DNA of 64,000 nt from Massospora cicadina. Its lineage: Eukaryota > Entomophthoromycota > Entomophthoromycetes > Entomophthorales > Entomophthoraceae. Positions 1-10,630 of the stretch are shown here, piece after piece. The first letter of the stretch is position 1; each line of letters begins with the position of its first letter. Where the stretch lies: NCBI GenBank assembly GCA_022478985.1, contig JAKSZP010006628.1:124001-188000 (forward strand), in the 5' to 3' direction. Position numbers and translations under genes: made by a program. The notes beneath the pieces are model-generated. The model searched no databases. It was given only the letters and a program-made list of their open reading frames with translations, and was not told the DNA's origin.

Positions 1-807
1 GTGTAGAAATGAATTTCTCTGATTCTTTTTAATTTTCATTAGCTTCTCTCCCAGATTGGCTAAGAGCACTCATATCTCTTCGTGACCAGGCATAATGATC
101 CCTGGCACCACCCATAGTTCAATCCACAATTTTCTCCATGGACTGACGTTTTCCTCATATAGCTGTTCTTAGTTTAATCGTTAATTTAGTGTTAACTATG
201 ATTTGAGCTCCTAGAGGAATAGTGTGCATCATGTTCATCATTAAAAGGAATCCTCAATTTTCATTATTTTCATTGGCATTTTTTACATTTTTGTCAAATA
301 AAGTGAATGGGTATAATACCATTATTATAAATCTTGTTGATAAAATTATTCCTATTTGTCAGTGGGATCTCTCTTCCGCTGGTACAGTAAAGGCAATGTC
401 TGCCTCAATATTGTCGGGGTGTTTTCTATAATGTCACATTTCACCCCATACTTCGTCAGGATTTCTGTCACAATAAGCATATCATAATTCGGATTGGCAA
501 GAACTATAGCATGAGTTGACACCACCAGCTTTCAAAACCAAAGTGGTAGCGCACTATAGGCTTTAGATATTATGGTGATGTCTGGTTCAGCTGTTTCATA
601 CTCATTTTGATGCTTCAAATATGGCGAGATTTTCATGTATTTCACTAATTTGGTGGAAACAATGTTGATGGCTCTCCACTATCAATTATTGCTCATACTC
701 TTATCCTATTGACTAGAATGTTAGCATATGTACACTCCAAGTACTACAATAAACTATTTACTGATTAAATTACCGGCATTATTTGCTGAATCAAGAGTGA
801 ATTATTG

Positions 808-1090
808 GGGGTGGAAGGCGAGTCGGTAAGGGCGTACGACTACCAACCTGAAGGTTGCGGGTTCGATTCCCGCCCTTCGCACATCGATCGGGGTGCCAGC
901 CAAAGGAAGCTATTGGCGGTTAGTAGGTCTAATAACACGAAAACCTTACCCATGACGTAACCAGAAAAATTTGAGTCCCGATCCGGAGGTGGAAAAACTT
1001 TCTTCGACGGAGTTGACCCTGTTCAGGTTTCATGTCGTTTCTTTCTTTCGGTGATGCCTGTCCCCTGGTCGGCTTGCCTCGGTTAAATAA
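808..1090 (+). mobile_element. tRNA-derived SINE
   Basis: A 283-bp short retroposon. Its 5' part (811-882) folds as a tRNA-like head, with an internal B box (GGTTCGATTCC, 860-870), a weaker A box, and acceptor-like ends GTGGAAGG and CCTTCGCAC. A non-tRNA body follows. The last 40 bp contain GTCCCCTGGTCGGCTTGCC and then GTTAAATAAA. This tail also closes LINE-A, -B, -C and both X elements in the window. Near-identical direct repeats flank it (AGAGTGAATTATT at 795 and AGAGTGTGAATTATT at 1091), the expected target-site duplication with a 2-bp indel. Transcription would be by RNA polymerase III from the internal promoter. Mobilisation by the LINE-A/B/C family is inferred from the shared tail. Confidence 0.85.
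811..882 (+). promoter_or_regulatory. tRNA-like pol III promoter head of the SINE
   Basis: tRNA-like segment with a canonical B box at 860-870 and an A-box-like GGCGAGTCGGTAAGG at 817-831. The T arm GCGGG-TTCGATT-CCCGC pairs perfectly. The anticodon arm is not clean enough to name an isotype. No CCA is encoded and the sequence runs straight into the SINE body, so this is a retroposon head rather than a functional tRNA gene. Confidence 0.75.
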
Positions 1091-2784
1091 AGAGTGTGAA
1101 TTATTTGAGTGGTTAAATCAGGGTATGACTCCTTGCTTTTGCTTATAAGTAAAAAAACGTTCGCCTCATCCAATCTTATTTTAACTAAGTCTTCAGGGCT
1201 CTAAGCTAATATGATTTTCTCCATTAACTATTAAGCGTTGGGTCAAGTAAACTCCTTAACAATTTTGGGTCAAACCCCTTTGCTTAGGCTAAAGTTATCA
1301 TGTTGACATCCATTTTGACCACTTGATGGTGTGGATCAGGCATATCATCATCCACAAATAGATAAGATATTTTAATATCATCATTCATTATTTTAGGTGG
1401 GATAGGTTTATCAGCAGTACTAGAACGTCCCTTGTCTAGACTGTCGGTCCTTTTCTTGACTATGAACCAGTTCCCTTGTTTTGATCAAAATTGATTTGAT
1501 TCTTTGGTTTTTGTCCCAACATTGGGCAATTACATTGCCAAGTTTCCTGCATTAAAAAAACAGATAATTGACGATTTTGTCCACCCATTTTTGAGCTTCG
1601 AGTTTATTTTCTGTCTCAATTTGATTTTCAGGATCTAAAGAAGGCTCAGTGAACTTTACAGTATTTATGAGCCTTTGTTTAAATCACTTTAAAAGTGCGA
1701 TTGGGAGCTTGAACGTGGCTTCAAGCATCTTCAGATGGCCTACCATCTGCGATGTTGTTATATGGGTTACTAGTGCCATTGCCTTAATCTGATACAGTTT
1801 GCGGTAGGGCCAAAATGAAGCCTGTATGGCTATGCGCGCATTAAACTCACTAAGCCCTTTCACCCCTGCCAAAATCTGGAATTATTGTAAAACCAATCAA
1901 CAAAACTAGCCAGGGTCTTGTCCTTGCATAATTGTATACCCATTAATTCCTGTTTGCAATTGCCATCCAAGTGGGAATTCCAAACTCAAACATGATTGTG
2001 GCTTTTGCTTCAGCGTAAAATCAGTTGTACCCATAAAGAAAGGCAGTACAGATTCTGGAAATTTGAGCTAAGACAGTTCATTATGGTCATCACTTTCTGA
2101 TGGTCTGCATAACCAAACATGGTCATATCAAAGAGATGGAAATATGTCAGGGCATAATCCTGATGAAAGGTGGGCAATTTTGGGGTATTTTGAAACTCCT
2201 CAGTCACTCCGCTTACAGAAGATTTTTGTCCAATGAGTCAATTAGCCATGAAAGTGGCTTTGAGAGTTATTTCTGACACACCAGCGAACAATTTAGGCAT
2301 ATTTTTGGGTAGAGGTGCCTTCCCAATTGAGGTTTTGCATGTAGTTTCATCAGCTTTATTTTTTCAAATTGCATACAATCACAATTAATGATTTTCTAAC
2401 TCCTCAATACGTTTCATCATTTTCGCCATATCAAAATAAATCTATTATATACATTTTCACTCTGCTTCATGTTTGGTTTTTGAATAAAATTTAATTTATG
2501 AGTTTGCCCTCATTCCCGCTTCAAAGAGGCAACTTTTCCATTTATGTCATTATTCATTTCCCAACTTGCTCAATTACTTCTTCTGCTTTGGTTACATGCT
2601 CCTCCAAGGCATTAACATCGGTTTGAGATGCCAAGCTAAGCGTGTTTTGATTGACGGTCTCCATCTCCATCCAGAGCTTCTGAAGTTCATTCTTATAAGA
2701 CATTTTGGACTAAGATTGGAATTACACAATTCAACTACCCCCTGTAGTGAGCACCAAACGATAAAATCAGGACCTCTTAGATGA

Positions 2785-4409
2785 TAGCTTGCTTATTTTC
2801 CCTGAGCTTAACTGCACAGATTCTTGACCTCTTGCGTTGATAGAATAAGATTGATAAACTGGGGCACTAATAGTATGAAGACTATTATTAAAAGTTGTTT
2901 GCCCAAAAGCCAAGTTAAGTAAAGGGTCCAACGTTAACCAGACCTTTTTCCTCTTAAAGTTATGTTTAACTGGTAGGGAACAATTCTTTATTTTCTTCAC
3001 GCAGAGCCAAGCGGAGATTTGTTAACAACAACCTAAGGATATTCAATCCTTGCACTCTTATCCTAAGAGCAAGCTAAACAAGTAATGTATAAACAAATAT
3101 TTATTATAAAGTTTTAGCTTTTTTATAATAAAATATTAATAAATATAATTATTATGATACAAAATAAATTGACTCATCGTAGAAATAAAGTAACAAAAAT
3201 GTATGACACCAGTTATCTAGTCATCTTCTATAATTGTTCCCACTCAATCAAATATATTTCCACAATAACAGGATAATCTGATACAAGCGATAGAGTAGTT
3301 CTAATGTTGAACAACAGTTAGCCGCCAGACTTTTTATAATTGATTTCAACCTCAATAAGGAGACTCCTTAAGCCCAAGTTATTTCTACTTAAAATCAAGG
3401 TACTGAAGACATAAGCCTATTTCTATCACGGCTACCTGCCTTATAAGGATCTTGCTAACCTTACAAACTAATTTTTTAACACCTGTATCAACCCCAGGAC
3501 GGGTGAGATTCTTGGTAAGGCTCTACTTTGTGTTTAATCTGCCTTTTATTTGGTTTTATTGGGGGTTATATAGCATAATTGGCGCACAGCTTTTCAGCTG
3601 TCCACTGGGGATTAATTAATTGTTCCCCAAAATGTTTTGACCCTAGGGGTTCAGGCCCTGAAACTTAGCATTTATCTTTAACTTGATTTTCTTAGGGATC
3701 GTCTTCCTTTATGTACAGCGACCAATTTTTTTGTCAGGAACCTGATACCAATTGATCTAGGTCATGTTGCCTAATGACGATTCTAGCATTTGACACAAGC
3801 GCTAGAACGCCTAGGTATTTTCTGATAACTCCCCATCCATTTGCTCTAGACAAATACTCATAATAATTCAACTGTTGGGTGTTACTCCCTCATTGATTTA
3901 TTTTATTTAATACCGTCAGGATGAACCTAAAAAATACTAATTAAACTAATCTTTGGACCTTCTCATTGATTAATTACAACTGACACCTTGATCAGCAATT
4001 TTTGCCAAGATATCATATTCTAACCACCAATCATTGCATTGATTAATCAGTCAAAGTTTTGGATAATGTGATCAACTGATATTCAAACAGACAAGAAGGA
4101 ACAAGAACCTTCAAACCTATACTTCATGAGTAAGTTCTACCAGATGGAATAGAGATGAAGTACCTACCATCTCAGAAGAAGTCAATATTATGATAAGCAC
4201 CAATTGGCGTTGGACTAAACACTATCTTGGCTATTAGATCAACTAGAATAGTAGTCTTTAAACTATTGCCATTATATTATATTATCAACAAGTCAAAATA
4301 CACACATACAAGGAACCTGTGCATTTAAACAAGGGAGCTAAAGTGTGTATTATCAGCACAAGGAATCATTCAGAACCTATAATTTTAAATTAATTGAGTT
4401 TCAAGATCC
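2785..4409. other. AT-rich stretch without a recognisable gene
   Basis: No open frame with a recognisable domain on either strand. The 2767-3000 minus frame adjoins the gag remnant and may be leader sequence. The rest is AT-rich, probably decayed LTR-element DNA. Confidence 0.5.
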
Positions 4410-4960
4410 CTAAGTTTTAACAATGAGTAATAAGCAACATAGCCCCTAAGAAATCAGTGTTTGGTTCCAGGCACTAATATCTGGCCTTCAAATTGTAAAG
4501 GTTGCCCTAGAGGGAAGTGACTAAGGCTTTGGAACCTGATATGATTTAAGTAAATCCCAAGGATTAAAGTTTGTGGAGGAAACTTTATTAATTTTCAATA
4601 GCAGATAAAATGTTGTACAACTTTTACTTATAAAACCTCTAGTATTTAATAAAGATCAGGGTTCAGTCTTCAATGTTATATCTTACTTATAAAAGCAAAA
4701 TTGTTAAAGGGAATAAAGTTCCCTGGTTGATTTCTCAAGTCATAGTAGGAGTATATCAGAATGAGGTTTACACTAACCATATTGAAGACTGCCTGGCTAG
4801 TTGGTAGTATACACTTGTACTTCTATATTTATTACATAATTCTATCGTTTCTTTGTTATGTATACCTGATTAAAGTTGGATTTTACATATAAAGAAGACT
4901 GGCTGCTATCTGTTTTCATACAATGAACTCTTTTTTCTACAATAAGTCATATGAACATTT
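4410..4960 (+). repeat. LTR-like dispersed repeat, copy 1
   Basis: Homologous by eye, in the same orientation, to 38165-38720. Shared blocks include TTGGTTCC followed by G(G/A)CACTAATA, the line around GGTTGCC with GACTAA(G/A)GCT, and a TATAAAA-like box shortly before AATAAAGATCA-type sequence. A TATA box and a poly(A)-like signal on one strand suggest an LTR, but termini and target duplications were not resolved. Confidence 0.5.
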
Positions 4961-4975
4961 TAATTTTATGAGTGG

Positions 4976-6113
4976 TGTGATGGACGGGGTCTCTGAAAAC
5001 TGCCACAAAGCAGTTAGGCAAGAGTGCCTAGGAGAGCGCCCACAGGCAGGATAGCCCTGCTGTGGAGATGTCCCTAATCCGACTGTGCAGAAACCACTTT
5101 ACTACAAAAGTTTAGGCTACAGTCAAGACTATTCTGGCGCTCAGAAGGAGGTCCTGACCCCCTGAGAGGGCGTACAAGGACTGGATGGCCTTATCAAAGT
5201 CCAAGCTGCTGTCCATGTGTGTTTTCGGGTTTTCTCCTAATAAACTGATTTGCAAATGTGAAAACTTATTTGCGAATTTATTAGAGTTTTTATTTAAATT
5301 ATAGAAGATGAAACTGTGGAAAGCAGTTTCACCTGCTCATATTTATACTGAGCTTAGTGGGGAAGAGTGGGTCCTGTTCCCCACGGAGTCTGTGGGCATC
5401 TTCCCGATGGTGGGCCCTATTTGAGAATCTAGACCCTCAATTCCAGTGTTGAGGCCCGTTCTCAAACTCAGGCTGGGTACCCTCAGGGTTGCAGAAACTT
5501 TTCAGCATTTATTATTTGGCTTCAATTTACTCTCAAAGCCTTGGCCATTCTCTTCGCCCATATTCCTTGATATTAGTTTGTTGCCTATTTTGGGAATATT
5601 TCATTTGGCGACATCTGATTGGCCTGAGCACCATTCACAAGGATTTTCATCCTTGTTGATACTCCCACAAACGTTGGGTTTGGCTGCACCTGATTGGCCA
5701 GAAATCTGGGTCTGGTCCACTCCCTCATCTCCACATTTAGTATAATTCATTTTGGCCGCATCTGGTTGGCCAGAGCGCCATTTACAAGGATTTTCATCCT
5801 TGTCAATACACTTTGGGCATCGAGCTTGGCCGTAACTGGTTGGCTGGAAATTTGTGTCTAAGGGTCCGATCCCTCATTGCCACATTTAGTAATATCGGAT
5901 TTGGCAGCATCTGGTTGGCCAGAGCACCATTTCTGAGGCTTCCCTTCCCTGTCATCCTTACAATTTATTTTTAACTTCAATTTTGAGGCATCTGATTCGT
6001 CAGATTGCCATTTACAAAAATTGGAGTGGTTGAGCCCCTCTCCCCTGGCCTCAACTATCACCCTAGGGAAGACTAGGGCAATGTGATGGTCAGGCAACGC
6101 CTTGACCGTTATA
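4976..6113 (-). repeat. gypsy-1 3' LTR
   Basis: This 1,138-bp LTR reads TATAAC...TCACA on the minus strand, where the partner LTR starts TGTAAC. TATAAAT lies at 5341-5347 (minus), giving U3 to its right and R/U5 to its left. About six imperfect 70-77 bp units containing CTGGTTGGCCAGA occupy 5600-6020. The frame that begins gag in the 5' LTR is also present here (start near 5217). Confidence 0.92.
5600..6020 (-). repeat. imperfect tandem repeats in gypsy-1 LTR U3
   Basis: About six degenerate units of 70-77 bp, recognised on the plus strand by TTTGG(C)-GCATCTGGTTGGCCAGAGC and, in several, CCATTTACAAGGATTTTCA. They begin near 5603, 5679, 5751, 5822, 5897 and 5985. The other LTR has the matching array at about 11015-11440. 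They lie upstream of the TATA box, the position of an enhancer. Confidence 0.75.
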
Positions 6114-6125
6114 TCACCCCCCAGA
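6114..6125 (-). promoter_or_regulatory. gypsy-1 polypurine tract
   Basis: Minus-strand CTGGGGGGTGA lies directly against the start of the 3' LTR. This is the expected position and G-rich composition for the plus-strand DNA primer of a Ty3/gypsy element. Confidence 0.75.
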
Positions 6126-6314
6126 TGAGAGCCCCCTCCAGTTCCAGAACTCCTCTACCTTTTGTGGGCAGTTGCTGCAGTCATCGGCTGTCTGCCTGGT
6201 GGACTCCTCCACTGGGTAGCCTACCCATTTGACTAGATACCAGCGCTTCTTCCGCGAAATTTTTGACTCCAAGATTTCTTCCACCTCGTACTCTGCCTCT
6301 CCCAGGTTTCCCAA
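6114..6314 (-). pseudogene. gypsy-1 chromodomain
   Basis: A chromodomain tail in the frame next to the integrase: EYEVEEILESKISRKKRWYL, then VKWVGYPVEEST, then SNCPQKVEEF. The aromatic/acidic signature of chromovirus integrase tails is clear, though the Trp after EEST is replaced. In this class the domain is thought to direct integration to marked chromatin. It ends at the polypurine tract. Confidence 0.85.
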
Positions 6315-6853
6315 GTGGACAGGATCCAGTTTCTCTGGGAGAGGGCTTTGAACTTCCTCAGTTGTGAGACATGCAGTACTGGATGCACCCGCAATCCCTT
6401 GGGGAACTTCAGCTTGTACGCCACTTTTTTTACCTGGTGGAGGACCTTGAATGGGCCCAGAGCGACTGGTCCAAATTTCCTACAGCTTGCTGGCACCAAG
6501 TAGTTTTTCGCGTTGATCATCACTAGGTCTCCTTCCTTTAGCACTGGAGCCTCAGATCGGTAAGTGTCAGCCTTCCTCTTCTGCATTTCTATTGCTTTGA
6601 CTAAATTTACACGCAGGGCTTTTAAATTTTCCTTCATTTCTGTTGCCAAGTCGTTGGCCGCTGGGTTTGGACCTCTGGGGTGGGTTTCTTCCATCTTTGG
6701 GTGGAATCTATAGCTCGCCATGAATGGCGACATTCCTGTTGATGAATGGGTCAAGTTATTATAGGAGAATTGAGCTAGTCTTAGCCAGTCTGTCCAGCGT
6801 TCCTGTTGTGTAGTCATGTAGCATCTCAGGTACTGCTCAAGGACTTGGTTAAC
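6233..6853 (-). pseudogene. pol (IN): gypsy-1 integrase C-terminal (GPY/F) part
   Basis: Continues the integrase after the in-frame TGA: LRLAQFSYNNLTHSSTGMSP, the classic block following the catalytic core, then a helical segment (EMKENLKALRVNLVKAIEMQ), EGDLVMINAKNYLV, and the GPY/F-like module FGPVALGPFKVLHQVKKVAY, ending HPVLHVSQLRKF. The frame then leaves the chromodomain, which is in another frame. Confidence 0.9.
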
Positions 6854-7436
6854 TCATTCCGTCTGGCTGTCTGACTGCGGGTGGTAAGCTGAGGATCTGC
6901 ATGGCTTGATCTGAAGATTTTCAAGTAGGTGTTGCCAAAATTGGGCGATGAATTGGGGGCCTTTATCTGATACTATCTCCTCTGGTAGACCGTGGCGGGC
7001 GAACACCTCATTAACAAAGATATCTGCCATGCCCTTTGCTGTGATGTTGGAGTTACAAGGAAAGAATTCCGCGTACTTGGTCATTCTGTCTACCACCACC
7101 ATCACAGCGTCATATCCCTTTGATTTTGAAAACCCCATTATAAAGTCCACACTCAGTGAGGACCATGGCATCTCCATAATCTGGAGTGATTTTAGTTTAC
7201 CCAGAGGCTTCTGCCTAACGTGCTTGGAACGGGCGCATGTGACACATTTTTGGATGTACTCCCTTACGGCGCTGGGCATCCCCAGCCAGGAGTAACTCCA
7301 GGCCAGGAGCTCTATGGTTTTCTCATTTCCAGGGTGTCCCGCCAAGGGGTGGTCGTGGAAAGCGCTTATCGCCTCCTCCTGGAGCTCGCATTTGGGCAGC
7401 CATGGGCGCCCTTTGTGGAGAATGAGGCCTTTCCTT
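6854..7436 (-). pseudogene. pol (IN): gypsy-1 integrase, zinc-binding and catalytic core
   Basis: Integrase that would insert cDNA into the genome. The HHCC zinc domain is present (FHDHPLAGHPGN, then CVTCARSKH). The catalytic core shows SVDFIMGFSKS, VMVVVDRMTKYAEFFPC and IVSDKGPQFIAQFWQHLL, and the Glu lies in the AYHPQSDSQTE block. Immediately after QTE a TGA (minus strand of 6854-6856) interrupts the same frame, which resumes VNQVLEQYL. A C-to-T change in an Arg codon would explain the stop. Confidence 0.92.
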
Positions 7437-7543
7437 TAACAGAAATTCTTATTTTGTTTATTCTCTACCCCCTCCTCCAGGTCCTTCCACAGTGTTGCCC
7501 CATACTTTGAGCTTCGCTGGGCGGCCTAGAGCTTTTCCCTCAG

Positions 7544-8053
7544 TTACTGGGTGGCATTCTGGATGACATCGAACACATTAGAGGGCAACATAGTAGCAGT
7601 ATTGTATGCATCCAGCTCCTCCCTTGGGAAGGTCTTACCTGGGTCCCTGCTTAAGAGATCTGGGATGAGGTTGCTTTCCCCCGGCTTGTACACAATCCTA
7701 AAGTCATATGACGCCAGCTCTAGGTGCCATCTGGCCTGGCGCTGGTTCATGTGCTTTGGGCTCTTGTAAAACTCAAGGGCGCGATGGTCCGTTCTGATGG
7801 TGAAGGGATGTCTAGCGTAGAGCAAGTGGTGCTGCCATTCCTCCAAGGCTGATGCAATCGTTAAGAGCTTCTTGCCATACATGGGGTAGTTGGTCTCAGC
7901 GGGCAGCATTTTCCTGCTAAAGTAGCTTACGGGATGGTCTACCCCATCTTCTCCCTCTTGTAGCAGAACTGTCCCAATTGCAAAGTTGGAGGCGTCAGTC
8001 TCCACTATGAAAGGGCGGTTGGCGTCGGGATGGGCTAGTACTGGTGCCTTCAT
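7544..8053 (-). pseudogene. pol (RH): gypsy-1 RNase H
   Basis: RNase H domain that would remove the RNA template. IVETDASNFAIGTVLLQ has the catalytic TDAS, followed by HPVSYFSRKMLPAETNYPMY, TIRTDHRALEFY (another acidic motif) and LELASYDFRIVYKPG, the conserved end of gypsy RNase H. It ends within the linker toward integrase and is frameshifted from the RT upstream. Confidence 0.9.
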
Positions 8054-8130
8054 GAGGCTCTCCTTGATGGTTTGGAAGGCTTTCTCCTCCTCTTTTCCCC
8101 AATGAAACGGGACCTACCCTGTCAGGCAAG

Positions 8131-9140
8131 TTAGGGTGCCGCCATCTTGGAAAGGTCTTTTGCAAACCTTCTCAGGAAGTTCACCACGCCCAGGAAACTC
8201 CTAACACCCTTTCTATCCTTAGGGGCTGGCCACTCCCTTACTGCCTTCAGCTTGTCCGGGCATATGGCTGTTCCCCTTTGGAAGACTACGTTCCCTAAGA
8301 ACGAGACCGAGTCCTTGTAGAACTCGCATTTAGAAGGCTTCAAGCGGAGGTCCGCCTTGTTGAGGGCTTCCAGCACGCTCAGCACATCTCCTTTGTGGTC
8401 CTCCTTGGTCCTGGAGAACACAATAATGTCATCTATATATGCCACACAACATTTCCCAATAAGGTTTCCTAGGGCGTTGTCTATGGTACGCTGGAATACT
8501 GCTGGAGCGTTCTTGAGACCAAAAGGCATCACCTTGTACTCAAAGACTCCTAAGTGGCACTTGAAAGCCGTGTATTGTTGTTGTTTGGCAATTAACAGAA
8601 CTTGGTTGAACGCATCAACCAGGTCCAACTTGGTGAAAACCTGGCTACCTGAGATCATCTGGGAGATGGTCTCCATCAGAGGGATGGGGTAGGGGTCAGA
8701 CTCAGTTATTGCATTCAGCCGCCAGTAGTCCACACACGGGCGAATCTCGCCACTTGCTTTTGGGACTAGGAGTATTGATGACACCACTGGCGAATTGGAT
8801 GGAACAATCATCCCGCGCTCCAGCATTTCCTTGACATAGACCTCAATAGTAGCCTTCTCCTTAAGGTTAAAAGGGTAGATGGGACAACCCTTGGGGAACT
8901 CCGCATCCTTTTTGAACTTGAAGGTGAAAGGGAAAGGACCATTTGGGGCGGTAGAGGGAGCTTGGCTCTTCTTGAACAGGTGGGCATATGCACAAAATTT
9001 GTTGGTTATGTCCGCCTCTGTCTCCAGCCCTACTACTGCATTCACCCCAGGCTTTCCTCCGCTAGTGGTGAAGAAATCTAATGCCACTGGGGTTGGTATT
9101 TGGGGTGTAGCAAGACCAGGCGCTCCTGCAGTTTGAACTG
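8131..9140 (-). pseudogene. pol (RT): gypsy-1 reverse transcriptase
   Basis: Ty3/gypsy reverse transcriptase making cDNA from the element RNA. Landmarks in order: KEMLERGMIVPSNSPVVSSI, the IRPCVDYWRLNAIT block, FTKLDLVDAFNQVLL with the first catalytic Asp, VMPFGLKNAPAVFQRTIDN, the catalytic box CVAYIDDIIVFS (YIDD intact), KPSKCEFYKDSVSFLGNVV, and the thumb/connection VRSFLGVVNFLRRFAKDLS. The frame ends at AAP. The expected connection (TCLTG, then VPFHWGKEEEKAFQTIKESL) continues in another frame with a further TAG, so RT and RNase H are separated by a frameshift plus a stop. Confidence 0.92.
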
Positions 9141-9881
9141 AGGGGAGTACTTGTGCCACCACTGCATGCCCAGGATTATGGGATGAGGCAGATTTTTTAT
9201 GGCACTGAATGACTCTTGGAAGGTGTGAGGCCCCTGCCGCAGCAGCACCTGGGTCTTGATCTTCCAACTGCCAACCGTTTTTGAGGTTTCTGCCAGTGTC
9301 ACGGCTCCCTTCCATTCCATTTTCAGCCTCATATCTTTTGCTAACCCATGGTCTAGATAGCTATCTTCTGCTCCGGTGTCCACCAGCACCCAAAGTTGAT
9401 CCTCCCTTTTTCCCTTTCTTCCCCAGAGCTGTAATGAATAGGGGACATAGAGATAAGACGAGGTATTTCCTTTATTGGTGGTAGCAACGCACGCAGGAGT
9501 AGGGCGGAAGTTATAGGAGGGACTTGGGTTTCCCTCTCTATGGTTTCCCGAAATGTTTACTCCATTGGCGGAGCCAGAGGGCAAACCCTGTGAGGACTCC
9601 TGCGAGGGGTTGGAGATTGGCTCAGACTCAGCCCGGTGGCTGCGGAACTTCCCATGTTGTACTCTGGTATGGGTCTTTGCTTGCGCTAATGCTAGTTGGC
9701 CCTCCACCTGGGTCATGACTGAAATCTCCTCATCGAGGGTAGCTCCCAGGCGTGTGGCAGCCAAAGCAGTAAGGATGTCTGGGCGGAGGTTCTGGCGGAA
9801 CATTCGTGCTATCTGAGTAGCGGTGACCTTGGCCGCCTTGGCCAAAGGGCGGTACACACGGGTGTACTCCATGACTGACAT
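9078..9881 (-). pseudogene. gag-pro: gypsy-1 gag C-terminus and aspartic protease
   Basis: A 267-codon frame. The N-terminal third has the capsid-like segment EYTRVYRPLAKAAKVTATQI and ends RMFRQNLRPDI, typical of retrotransposon Gag. A low-complexity Ser/Asn/Gly linker follows, with no CCHC knuckle visible. The C-terminal part is a retropepsin: WVLVDTGAEDSYLD carries the catalytic D-T-G, and IILGMQWWHKYSPQ is the downstream flap/turn motif. The frame runs out at WH while the reverse transcriptase continues in another frame overlapping its end. A mutational indel or a frameshift site would both explain this; mutation is likelier given the other breaks. Confidence 0.85.
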
Positions 9882-9923
9882 CTTTCCTTGAGTGAGGTTC
9901 AGAAGGACGGACCATGCAGCATC

Positions 9924-10145
9924 TTAGGAGTCATTCGGCATAGCCGCTCTCTCAACCAGTATAAGACATTCCTCCAAGGAGGGAGGGAGCATCGTCTGGG
10001 CTTCCAGTAGCTCAGTGAACCAATCCGCTAAGTTTCTGGGCAGGGCGGTTACTATCTGGGCAATCTGAAATGACATGGGGGCTGTTCCTCCTGACGCCGT
10101 GGTCAGCCAGGCTTGAAGTTTCACATGAGAGAAGGTGGCGTGCAA
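9924..10145 (-). pseudogene. gag: gypsy-1 gag, capsid middle part
   Basis: A 73-codon frame, with WLTTASGGTAPMSFQIAQIV and then LPRNLADWFTELLE, in the position of a gypsy capsid. It ends at a TAA (9924-9926) and continues in the same frame after it with DAAWSVLLNLTQGKMSVMEY, so the stop is a point mutation inside one gag gene rather than a natural end. Confidence 0.65.
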
Positions 10146-10150
10146 GGTGC

Positions 10151-10630
10151 TCAGCTCTTCTGGTTTGAGGGCCTGTCAGAACTCAAAAGCGGACTGTTCA
10201 GATTGAAAGTAGACATTGGTATGTCCCTTGGAGAATAGAAACGGGCGACTTCTCTTAGTAGAAATAGGAGAGAAAAGATGACCATCAAAAATGTGGTTGA
10301 GTGTTTATACCACGCAGGCAGGGCGCGTTCTGACGGCTTGTCCACCATGTCCAGGAATAAAAGCATCAAGTTAAAAGAGCTTCGTCTAATGTGACAGATG
10401 AAGTCTCTGAAAACTGCCACAAAGCAGTTAGGCAAGAGTGCCTGGGTGAGTGCCCACAGGCAGGATAGCACTGCTGTGGAGATGTCCTTAATCTGACTGT
10501 GCGGAAACCACTTTACTATGAAAGTTTGGGCTACATTCAAGTCTATGCTGGCGCTCAGAAGGAGGGCCTGACCCCCTGATAGGGCGTACAAGGACTGGAT
10601 GGCCTTGCCAAAGTCCGAGCTGCTGTCCAT
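10151..10630 (-). pseudogene. gag: gypsy-1 gag, N-terminal frame starting in the LTR
   Basis: A 159-codon open frame starting MDSSSDFGKAIQSLYALSGG. Its first 80 residues are encoded within the 5' LTR and it crosses the LTR boundary at 10390 without a stop. The next piece of gag (9924-10145) is in another frame, so a frameshift lies near 10150. Recognition rests on position upstream of the capsid-like and protease frames; no domain was recognised in this part. An AUG inside the LTR is known for Ty1 gag but is not the usual Ty3/gypsy layout. Confidence 0.6.

Larger units (their letters stand above)
250..2703 (-). pseudogene. degenerate gypsy gag-protease remnant (gypsy-6)
   Basis: Decayed minus-strand Ty3/gypsy-type remnant. 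At about 420-530 the minus frame reads NPNYDMLIVTEILTKYG, which resembles the end of a retropepsin domain, where gypsy proteases carry an I-L-G-like turn. Short open stretches at 1684-1872 and 2010-2207 sit where gag would be and include a track rich in F, L and M. At 2554-2703 there is a 49-codon frame starting MSYKNELQKLWMEME; its heptad-like E/L/V spacing suggests a coiled coil at a Gag N-terminus. Gag right and protease left fits minus orientation, and the protease line is similar to the remnant at 62.65-62.76 kb. Many stops and frameshifts rule out function. The family assignment is inference from short matches. Confidence 0.45.

Noticed and set aside
811..882. Functional tRNA gene
   Set aside because: B box and T arm are good, but the anticodon arm is irregular, the sequence continues into a SINE body, and the whole unit has a LINE-type tail and target duplication.
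5605..6010. CRISPR-like array
   Set aside because: Units are imperfect, spacing is irregular and spacers are themselves related. They are tandem repeats within a eukaryotic LTR.
9078..9315. Programmed frameshift between protease and RT in gypsy-1
   Set aside because: The frames do overlap, but the same element has at least three other unrelated frameshifts and two in-frame stops, and I see no clear slippery site.
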